A stretch of DNA of 14,018 nt, taken from assembly GCA_000431975.1 (NCBI GenBank), contig HF988610.1, positions 291 to 14,308 of the forward strand, read 5' to 3'. Source of the stretch: Prevotella sp. CAG:924. Lineage in GTDB: Bacteria; Bacteroidota; Bacteroidia; Bacteroidales; Bacteroidaceae. The translations under genes and the position numbers were made by a program. Positions 1-5,833 of this stretch are shown piece by piece. Positions within the stretch are counted from its first letter, which is position 1. Each line of letters opens with the position of its first letter. Under the pieces are notes generated by a model that did not search any database, was not told the DNA's origin, and saw nothing but the letters and a program-made list of their open reading frames with translations.

Positions 1-156
1 CCTACCCGGGAAGAGAGGAAGGACGTCCCGATATTCTTCCCGGGCATACAGGATCGCCACCTTATTTAGTCGCCCCTTAAAAGGCCCACTTTTGCGGGGC
101 ATCATTCCAACACAGTATCCCGCATATTTTTGAAGCATGCACCCAAGAGCTCTCAT
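1..156 (-). CDS. Possible partial reading frame running off the left edge
   Basis: Read on the minus strand, a frame starting at an ATG at 154-156 stays open for 52 codons to the window edge; the same frame is open back to a TAG at 178-180. The peptide is basic and reads like real protein in places (MRALGCMLQKYAGYC, later ARREEYRD-like charged residues and FPGR at the edge). Just upstream, in another minus-strand phase, a second open stretch without an ATG (about 264 down to a TAA at 170-172) includes LISVTPLGEVLNALL. Two adjoining open stretches in different phases could mean a frameshifted, decayed gene or a repeated non-coding element. I recognise no family. Low confidence that it is a gene. 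Confidence 0.2.
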   Translation of the reverse strand, partial: MRALGCMLQKYAGYCVGMMPRKSGPFKGRLNKVAILYAREEYRDVLPLFPGR

Positions 157-281
157 GGCTCTTTTGAAGTTATAACGCTAAGAGCAAGGCATTTAGGACT
201 TCTCCCAGAGGCGTGACGGATATCAAATTCTTTCTTTTCAGACTTACTAAACTATATGCATCACTCCCCTAGGGTTATCAA

Positions 282-331
282 GCAAAGGCAGAAGCCCACC
301 ATCATTGACGATGGCGGGCTTCTGCCTTTGC
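282..331 (-). terminator. Second, 22-bp-stem hairpin ending the minus-strand operon
   Basis: The arms at 282-303 and 310-331 pair over 22 positions with a single A/C mismatch, around the 6-nt loop ATTGAC. On the minus strand it is followed by TTGATAACC rather than a long T-run. The stem is unusually long for a simple intrinsic terminator. It probably acts with the hairpin at 338-363 as a tandem terminator or 3'-end stabiliser for the glpR-acyltransferase mRNA, and it could also stop transcription entering from the left. Confidence 0.6.
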
Positions 332-337
332 CCTTAG

Positions 338-363
338 GCCGGCTGTAAAGGGCCACAGCCGGC
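338..363 (-). terminator. First hairpin downstream of the acyltransferase gene
   Basis: A perfect 9-bp stem (GCCGGCTGT at 338-346 with ACAGCCGGC at 355-363) and an 8-nt loop lies about 30 nt past the stop of the minus-strand acyltransferase gene. It is GC-rich and correctly placed to end the glpR-acyltransferase transcript, but it has no T-tract on the minus strand. It forms a pair with the longer hairpin at 282-331. Confidence 0.55.
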
Positions 364-393
364 AAGAACTTATATCATATAAAGTATAAACTA

Positions 394-1563
394 TTACTTC
401 TTTGCCTCTTCCTCGTGCGCCTTGATATAGTTGATCGCCGGATTGGCATACATCGTGAGCAGACGCTCGCGAAGGAAAGCCTCGTCGGGATTCGGCAACT
501 CGATCTTGTGGAGATGACGGCTCAGATAGTGATTAAACACGTCACGGGTGTGATCGTCATAATGGTCAGCATAGTCATGCGTGCCACGAAGCTCATCCAA
601 GGCGATATAGTTCTCCGGATAAAGCTGATAATTGAGATGAATCTGATGATCTATATAGGTAGCGACATGCTCCAGCAGGTCGTTATTGCTCATCTTCTGA
701 TCCTTCAGCGTCTCCAGATAATCATCGATACAAGAAGCGGCATGATAATGTATATGTCCCTTGAAACCGATAATACCCGTCCGCATGGAGATAACATCGT
801 CCATCGGTCCCTTATGCCAGTTGGGATCATCACGCTTCGACTGGAACTCGGCAGCTTTCAGATAGTCGCAGGGATCAAACTGATAGGATATTGACAAGGG
901 TACGATATGCAATGCCTGCAGGCGATCGATGACAGAGCCTTCTCCGCCGAGGGCGAGCATCTTCAGCACAGACTTCTGTGTACGGTCGTCTGAATCTTTC
1001 GCACGTCCCTCCCGCTGGGCAATCCACAGGTTCTCATGCTTTTCCTGGATAGCATAGTGCATATAACGCGAGAGAGTGATCGACGACTTCAGACGGTCCT
1101 TCACCATTAATCCCCGACGCACGATAAAGCTCTTGTTCACACGTACTATATCGAGCACCCAAGGCAAGGACAGCAGGTTGTCACCAATGGCTATCTCACA
1201 AGTCGTCTCAAAGCCTGCGTCCAAAAGAAGCATGTCCAACAGTGCCGAATCAAGGACTATATCACGATGATTACTCATGAACGTATAATTACGCTTATTG
1301 GAGATCGCCGCGATATCCATCTCACATCCCCGACCAGCCCGGCTAACCAGATCCTTCAGAAAGCCATAGCAGAACTTACGCTGAAACTCTATGCTGCTCT
1401 TACATTGCCGCATCATGGCACCAATATCCTCAAGCGAGGCTCCGGGATACAGGAAACGCAATACAGCCTGGAACTGTCTATTATTAAGCAAACGATCAAA
1501 GACCGCCGGTAATTCTTCCGCGTCAAATGGACGAATATCGTCAAATTCAGATGGTGTATTCAT
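394..1563 (-). CDS. PlsB/PlsC-like glycerolipid acyltransferase (LPLAT superfamily)
   Basis: A 389-residue protein that probably transfers an acyl group to G3P or 1-acyl-G3P in phospholipid synthesis at the inner face of the cytoplasmic membrane. Four acyltransferase blocks appear in order: block I SNHRDIVLDS (97-106, candidate catalytic His99), block II from GDNLLSLPW to FIVRRG (127-151), block III QREGRAKDSDD (183-193, the EGR substrate-binding type) and block IV IVPLSISY (220-227). The acidic residue in block I is either Asp101 or Asp105, so the motif is not the textbook HX4D. About 160 residues follow block IV, rich in His, Tyr and Asp, with no function I can name. No signal peptide or clear membrane helix is visible. 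It starts 18 nt after glpR ends, so the two are probably co-transcribed. Choice between G3P and lyso-PA as acceptor cannot be settled from sequence. Confidence 0.8.
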   Translation of the reverse strand: MNTPSEFDDIRPFDAEELPAVFDRLLNNRQFQAVLRFLYPGASLEDIGAMMRQCKSSIEFQRKFCYGFLKDLVSRAGRGCEMDIAAISNKRNYTFMSNHRDIVLDSALLDMLLLDAGFETTCEIAIGDNLLSLPWVLDIVRVNKSFIVRRGLMVKDRLKSSITLSRYMHYAIQEKHENLWIAQREGRAKDSDDRTQKSVLKMLALGGEGSVIDRLQALHIVPLSISYQFDPCDYLKAAEFQSKRDDPNWHKGPMDDVISMRTGIIGFKGHIHYHAASCIDDYLETLKDQKMSNNDLLEHVATYIDHQIHLNYQLYPENYIALDELRGTHDYADHYDDHTRDVFNHYLSRHLHKIELPNPDEAFLRERLLTMYANPAINYIKAHEEEAKK

Positions 1564-1581
1564 AGTTTATTTATTTATGTT

Positions 1582-2361
1582 TCATATTTCTTCATCGGGC
1601 TTGGCTATTACAAGCTCGATGCCTTGGGCTTCAAGAGCATTAATGTCTTTCTGGCTGATCTTATAATCCGTGATGATCATGTCGACATCAGCCAAGTCGC
1701 AAATACGGGCAAACCCACGACGTCCGAATTTTGAGCTGTCAGCCAATACTATAATCTTCTGTGCAGCTGTCATCATCTTCTGATTGAGCGTTGCCTCGCG
1801 CAGATCTGTCGTTGTAAGGCCATAATCAAAATCGATACCGTCGACACCGAGAAACAATTTACTAAAAGCGCACTCGCTGAGAAACTGCTCGGCATAATTG
1901 CCTATCACCGATTCCGAGCTGTGACGCATCATGCCGCCCAACTGAATGATCTCTACATTCTGATTCTGAGCCAACGCTACTGAGGCAGGCAATGACGCTG
2001 ATACGACAGTCAGCTTGCTCACCGGATGAATGCTATGAGCCAAAGCGTGAATCGTCGTACCGGAGGCTATCACAATCGAATCATTGGGAGTAATCAGTTT
2101 AGCAGCTTCTTTGCCAATAAGCAGTTTCAGATCGGCGTTGAGCTTCTCCTTCTCCGACACTGTGCGATTGTTAGTGAAAGGATTGATAAGGATAGCCTTG
2201 CCGTGGCTGCGGTAAAGTTTCCCTGCACGCTCCAGTTCTGTCAGGTCCTTGCGGATGGTTACAGTCGATACTTCCAACAGGGCCGACAAATCAGTAACCA
2301 ATGCTGAACCGTGAACCTGCAACTGGTTGAGTATGGCATTTTCCCTTTCTTCCTTAGTCAT
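1582..2361 (-). CDS. glpR: DeoR/GlpR-family transcriptional repressor
   Basis: A 259-residue DeoR-family regulator, the usual length for the family. Residues 1-57 form the N-terminal winged helix-turn-helix, with recognition region VSTVTIRKDLTELERAGKL (31-49). The rest is the DeoR C-terminal sensor domain that binds a phosphorylated sugar or polyol: SGTT (100-103), LGVDGID (171-177), YGLTT (180-184) and IVLADSSKFGR (204-214). In GlpR proteins the inducer is G3P. The name GlpR here rests on its position, divergent from glpA and inside a glp cluster, since the DeoR family also covers other effectors. It is first in a minus-strand operon with the acyltransferase and probably controls glpABC, glpK and itself. 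Confidence 0.85.
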   Translation of the reverse strand: MTKEERENAILNQLQVHGSALVTDLSALLEVSTVTIRKDLTELERAGKLYRSHGKAILINPFTNNRTVSEKEKLNADLKLLIGKEAAKLITPNDSIVIASGTTIHALAHSIHPVSKLTVVSASLPASVALAQNQNVEIIQLGGMMRHSSESVIGNYAEQFLSECAFSKLFLGVDGIDFDYGLTTTDLREATLNQKMMTAAQKIIVLADSSKFGRRGFARICDLADVDMIITDYKISQKDINALEAQGIELVIAKPDEEI

Positions 2362-2371
2362 GGTAAATGGT

Positions 2372-2427
2372 AATATGCTATGTATAACACATACAAAAAT
2401 AATGAATTATCTTTGATGTAGCATATT
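2372..2427. promoter_or_regulatory. Inverted TAGCATATT repeats bracketing the glpR promoter
   Basis: AATATGCTA at 2372-2380 and TAGCATATT at 2419-2427 are a perfect 9-bp inverted repeat. One arm lies between the -7 element and the start codon and the other lies upstream of the -7, so they bracket the glpR promoter. A third copy of the 8-base core TAGCATAT is at 2553-2560. This arrangement would suit an autoregulatory repressor or looping, but the binding protein is unknown. Confidence 0.4.
2394..2401 (-). promoter_or_regulatory. Predicted glpR promoter, -7 element
   Basis: On the minus strand 2401-2394 reads TATTTTTG, matching the Bacteroidota -7 consensus TAnnTTTG. It lies 32 nt upstream of the glpR start codon, giving a leader of roughly 25 nt. 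I see no good -33 TTTG element. The putative start-site region carries an imperfect dyad, TATGT-N5-ACATA (2379-2393). Confidence 0.5.
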
Positions 2428-2595
2428 TAGCCCGTCCTTTTTACCAATGATTAACATATAAAAAAGATGCATGATCTCTCATCGGAACTTGCCCAATAAC
2501 TTCTAAACACACCACTGATGACCATATCCAAACTACTTCCCCTCTCTGAATATAGCATATATGTATCAACTGTCATTCTTTATAATATCATAAAT

Positions 2596-2613
2596 ATTGA
2601 CAATATAGTCAAT
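2596..2613. promoter_or_regulatory. Dyad ATTGAC-N6-GTCAAT, possible Crp/Fnr-type site
   Basis: A perfect 6+6 dyad with a 6-nt spacer. The 5-N6-5 core (TTGAC / GTCAA) has the half-site geometry of Crp/Fnr-family operators. It lies about 200 bp upstream of the glpR -7 and about 240 bp upstream of the glpA -7, further than such activators usually act. Its AT-rich surroundings raise the chance of coincidence. Confidence 0.25.
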
Positions 2614-2817
2614 CTGTCCCTTTATTCTCTTTTCTTACCCTACCTTTTCCACTTTGATTGTTGATTCAAAGCTGGTCTCTCGAATAGAAAGTTCATAGGG
2701 AAACGCGAGCAAAGCGCCATCACTTCCGAAATACTTATCTTTCGACAAGAAATTCTTCTCTTTACGGTCGAAATGCAAGTTTTACATTCCGTTTCGCAAA
2801 CTATTTCTCTAAATAAT

Positions 2818-2859
2818 GTTAATAAAACATGGCTAATACATAACAACTCACTATATTTG
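2818..2859 (+). promoter_or_regulatory. Predicted glpABC promoter
   Basis: TATATTTG at 2852-2859 matches the Bacteroidota -7 consensus TAnnTTTG and lies 95 nt upstream of the glpA start, so transcription probably begins near 2865. GTTAATAAAA (2818-2827) lies exactly 24 nt before it, and the same arrangement occurs upstream of glpK. There is no convincing -33 TTTG at 19-21 nt, which suggests a need for an activator. Confidence 0.55.
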
Positions 2860-2877
2860 TGACGAAAAGTAAATTAC

Positions 2878-2893
2878 TACGTTTTGAAACGTA
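2878..2893. promoter_or_regulatory. Candidate GlpR operator at the glpA transcription start
   Basis: TACGTTTTGAAACGTA is a perfect 7-2-7 palindrome, roughly +13 to +28 from the predicted start. A repressor bound here would block the promoter. A palindrome of similar size lies at the matching place downstream of the glpK promoter (9963-9977). Assignment to GlpR is inference. Confidence 0.4.
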
Positions 2894-2910
2894 AACAATC
2901 CGCTTTTGCA

Positions 2911-2931
2911 GGTCCCTTCATGAAAGGGGAC
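2911..2931 (+). promoter_or_regulatory. glpA leader hairpin carrying CCTTCATGAA
   Basis: GTCCC (2912-2916) pairs with GGGAC (2927-2931) around a loop containing the palindrome TTCATGAA. The 10-mer CCTTCATGAA (2915-2924) recurs exactly in the glpK leader (10031-10040), also inside a predicted stem-loop. It lies about 25-45 nt upstream of the glpA start. It might be an RNA element or a second DNA operator. Confidence 0.35.
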
Positions 2932-2954
2932 GAAGACCAACTAAAACCGCAACT

Positions 2955-4592
2955 ATGAAAGGTAACTTGAATCAGCAAGAATACGATGTTGTGATCATCG
3001 GCGGTGGCATTACCGGTGCCGGTACGGCACGTGATTGTGCCATGCGTGGCATGAAAGTGCTGCTCGTTGAGAAATACGACATGACCAACGGAGCGACAGG
3101 CCGCAACCACGGGCTACTTCACTCCGGTGCGCGCTATGCCGTTACCGACGGTGAATCGGCCCGCGAATGCATCAAAGAGAACATGACTCTGAGACGCATC
3201 GCCGCCCATTGTGTGGATGAGACTGACGGTCTCTTCATCACCCTCCCTGAGGATGACCTCCACTATCAGACTACATTTGTTGAAGCCTGTACAAAAGCCG
3301 GCATCCGTGCTGAGGTGATCTCACCCGAAGAAGCACGCCGCATTGAACCGGCCGTCAACCCCTCACTCATCGGCGCCGTGCGTGTGCCTGACGCCTCTGT
3401 AGATCCCTTCCGACTGACGACAGCCAATATAATTGATGCACGCCGACATGGAGCAGAGATACGTACCTACCATGAAGTGATCGGTCTCCTGCAACAGAAC
3501 GGACGCATCACTGGCGTGAAACTCCGCGACAATCATACAGGAGAGACGGGAGAAGTACACTGCCGCCTCGTCATTAACGCCGCCGGTGTATGGGGACAAG
3601 CCATCGCCTCCATGGCCGGCATCACTGTCAGCATGTTCCCCTCCAAAGGCACACTGCTGATCTTCGGCCACCGTGTCAACAATATGGTGATCAATCGTTG
3701 CCGTAAGCCTGCCAACGCAGATATTCTCGTACCCGATGATACCGTATGCGTCATCGGAACCACCAGTGACCGTGTACCCTTGGAGGAATGCGATCACCTG
3801 AGAGTGACGCCGGAAGAGGTAGACACTCTCATTCGGGAAGGCGAAAAGCTTGCACCCCAACTTGCCTCGACCCGTATCATCCGTGCCTATGCCGGCGTAC
3901 GCCCGCTCGTAGCCGCCGATGGTGATACAACAGGACGTAATATCAGCCGCGGCATCGTACTGCTCGACCATGCCACACGCGATGGTCTCGAAGGCATGAT
4001 CACGATCACAGGCGGCAAGATGATGACCTACCGGTTGATGGCTGAGAAAGCCACAGACCTGGCCTGCAAGAAGCTGGGCATCAACAAGCCCTGCGAGACA
4101 GCCACCACGCCACTGCCGGGATCGGAGAGCAAGCATGAAGGCGGAAGGACCTCGCACAGCGCCCACGAGTACAGCCATTATGCCCAAATAGGACGTCATG
4201 GAACCATGACGAAAAAAATAAAAGACGCGCAACCCATTGACAACGCATTGGTATGTGAGTGTGAGGACGTGACCGTCGGCGAGGTTCGTTTCGCCGCAGA
4301 AAAGCTCCACGTACACAACCTCATTAATCTCCGACGCCGCACTCGTCTAGGCATGGGTACCTGTCAAGGTGAGCTATGTGCCTGCCGCGGTGCCAATGTG
4401 CTCTGTCAGGTATCCGGGCTGACACCTGAAAAGGCACAACGCGACCTCGCCGCCTTCGTAGCAGAACGGTGGAAAGGCATGCAACCCGTAGCCTGGGGAG
4501 ACACCCTGGCTGAAGCACAACTCACATCATCCATCTATGCAGGGCTCTGCGGACTGGATCAACTCAAAGGTGAAAAGGAGGTAGCAATATGA
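2955..4592 (+). CDS. glpA: Anaerobic G3P dehydrogenase, large FAD subunit GlpA
   Basis: Catalytic subunit of GlpABC, oxidising sn-glycerol-3-phosphate to dihydroxyacetone phosphate, with electrons leaving through GlpB and GlpC to the membrane quinone pool. At 545 residues it matches the roughly 540 of E. coli GlpA. The FAD-binding Rossmann motif is VVIIGGGITGAGTARD (12-27), and the DAO-type oxidoreductase body runs to about residue 390. A C-terminal BFD-like [2Fe-2S] domain follows, with Cys434, Cys436, Cys470 and Cys475 (CEC...CQGELC). The presence of this domain separates it from aerobic GlpD. The ATG at 2955 has an A-rich leader and no Shine-Dalgarno, usual in Bacteroidota. The stop overlaps the glpB start as ATGA, implying coupled translation. 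Confidence 0.96.
   Translation: MKGNLNQQEYDVVIIGGGITGAGTARDCAMRGMKVLLVEKYDMTNGATGRNHGLLHSGARYAVTDGESARECIKENMTLRRIAAHCVDETDGLFITLPEDDLHYQTTFVEACTKAGIRAEVISPEEARRIEPAVNPSLIGAVRVPDASVDPFRLTTANIIDARRHGAEIRTYHEVIGLLQQNGRITGVKLRDNHTGETGEVHCRLVINAAGVWGQAIASMAGITVSMFPSKGTLLIFGHRVNNMVINRCRKPANADILVPDDTVCVIGTTSDRVPLEECDHLRVTPEEVDTLIREGEKLAPQLASTRIIRAYAGVRPLVAADGDTTGRNISRGIVLLDHATRDGLEGMITITGGKMMTYRLMAEKATDLACKKLGINKPCETATTPLPGSESKHEGGRTSHSAHEYSHYAQIGRHGTMTKKIKDAQPIDNALVCECEDVTVGEVRFAAEKLHVHNLINLRRRTRLGMGTCQGELCACRGANVLCQVSGLTPEKAQRDLAAFVAERWKGMQPVAWGDTLAEAQLTSSIYAGLCGLDQLKGEKEVAI
4574..4582 (+). promoter_or_regulatory. Strong Shine-Dalgarno of glpB, AAAGGAGGT
   Basis: AAAGGAGGT is a near-perfect anti-Shine-Dalgarno complement, 6 nt before the glpB ATG, embedded in the last codons of glpA. 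The neighbouring genes show no comparable site, so it stands out. With the ATGA overlap it fixes the glpB start at 4589. Confidence 0.75.
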
Positions 4593-5827
4593 AGTTCAAT
4601 ACCATTATCATAGGCGGAGGCCTCAGCGCTCTCGCTGCCGGCATCACACTCAGGAAGGCCGGACAACAGGTTGCCATCATCACAGCGGGAGAAAGTACTC
4701 TTCACTTCAACGGAGGATCGATCGATCTGCTAGGATATGACGTGAAAGGCAACGCCGTAGAGCAACCGTTGCAAGCTATCGCCGAATTGCCGGAGACACA
4801 TCCCTATCACCGCGTCAATGATGTGGAGGCAAAAGCCATCGAAGCTGCTGCACTCCTGAAAGAAGCCGGTTATCCTATGACGGGCGAAGCCAACCATAAC
4901 CAATGGCGCCTTACCCCCATCGGACTGACAAAACCCACATGGCTCACTATCGAAGGGATGGTTACATGCAAAGAAGGCGACCGACTGCCTTGGAAAAGCG
5001 TTACCGTTGTCGATATTATCGGATTTCTCGATGCTCCGCTCACATTCCTCATTGACAATATCACCAAAACCGGTGTCAAGGTGGAGCGTGTCAGCATCTC
5101 CACGCCACAACTCAGTGCCGCCCGTCTGAGTCCTTCTGAGATGCGCGCCACTAATCTGGCTAAGGTCCTTGCCCGTCCCGGTGCGCTCAACAGTCTGGCC
5201 AACGCACTCAACAATCTCAGCCCCAAAGGCGAGGTAGTATTGCTACCGGCCGTCTTGGGACTTGAAGACCCGATGATGACCGCCCAACTGAAAAGGCAGG
5301 TAAAACACCCCTTAGCCATCTTTGCCACAATGCCACCATCCGTGCCCGGCGTATGCCTGCAGAACCATCTGCGTCGCCATTTCGTCAAGCTCGGCGGTAC
5401 CTTGCTGACCAACCATACCGTAACAGACGGCCAATTGAACAACGGCCACCTCGCTTATGTCAAGACCGACCGCCTCGTAGAAGAGAAACTAGAAGCAGAA
5501 AACTTCATCCTAGCAACAGGATCATTCCAAAGCCGCGGACTGAGAAGTGACTATACCGGTATCACCGAGCCCATATTCGGCCTTGATGTGGATGCCGCAG
5601 AAAAGCGTAGCGACTGGACTGCCGACTATGTCTTTGACGACCAACCCTATATGCGTTTTGGAGTAAAGACCGATGATCAGCTCCACGTCAGCAAAGACGG
5701 GCATACGATCAGCAACCTCTATGCGGCAGGAGCCATCCTCAGCGGTAATGACCCTATCCGTCAGGCCGATGCAGAAGGCGTGGCCTTACTTACCGGACTG
5801 CAGGCAGCCCACAACATTTTAAAGTAG
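4589..5827 (+). CDS. glpB: Anaerobic G3P dehydrogenase, subunit GlpB
   Basis: Second flavoprotein subunit of GlpABC, of 412 residues (E. coli GlpB is about 419). The N-terminus carries the dinucleotide-binding strand and turn TIIIGGGLSALAAG (5-18); the third glycine of GxGxxG is Ala14. The family block STLHFNGGSIDLLGY (36-50) follows. The C-terminal part includes NLYAAGAILSGNDP and a closing helix around GVALLTGLQAAHNIL, as in other GlpB proteins. GlpB links GlpA electron transfer to the iron-sulfur subunit GlpC. It overlaps glpA by 4 nt and ends 6 nt before glpC, so all three subunits should be made from one mRNA in step. Confidence 0.94.
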   Translation: MKFNTIIIGGGLSALAAGITLRKAGQQVAIITAGESTLHFNGGSIDLLGYDVKGNAVEQPLQAIAELPETHPYHRVNDVEAKAIEAAALLKEAGYPMTGEANHNQWRLTPIGLTKPTWLTIEGMVTCKEGDRLPWKSVTVVDIIGFLDAPLTFLIDNITKTGVKVERVSISTPQLSAARLSPSEMRATNLAKVLARPGALNSLANALNNLSPKGEVVLLPAVLGLEDPMMTAQLKRQVKHPLAIFATMPPSVPGVCLQNHLRRHFVKLGGTLLTNHTVTDGQLNNGHLAYVKTDRLVEEKLEAENFILATGSFQSRGLRSDYTGITEPIFGLDVDAAEKRSDWTADYVFDDQPYMRFGVKTDDQLHVSKDGHTISNLYAAGAILSGNDPIRQADAEGVALLTGLQAAHNILK

Positions 5828-5833
5828 AAAGTC

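Larger units (their letters stand above)
2362..2954. other. Divergent glpR/glpA control region without a gene
   Basis: This 593-bp AT-rich stretch separates divergent glpR and glpA. It holds the two predicted promoters, the TAGCATAT copies, the ATTGAC dyad, the glpA start-site palindrome and the leader hairpin listed separately. The central part (about 2615-2815) shows nothing firm beyond ATCACTTCCGA at 2719-2729, which recurs upstream of glpK. A 68-codon minus-strand open frame inside it looks like chance. Confidence 0.7.

Noticed and set aside
5..44. 10-bp inverted repeat CCCGGGAAGA / TCTTCCCGGG at the left edge
   Set aside because: It falls inside the possible partial reading frame, the 20-nt loop is long, and without sequence to the left it cannot be called a terminator or element end.
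2640..2846. 68-codon minus-strand open frame in the glpR/glpA control region
   Set aside because: No family resemblance, Cys/Arg-rich odd composition, and it overlaps the control region of glpA.
3363..4316. 317-codon minus-strand open frame opposite glpA
   Set aside because: It lies wholly inside a well-supported glpA, has no recognisable domain, and is the usual antisense shadow of a GC-rich third-position gene.
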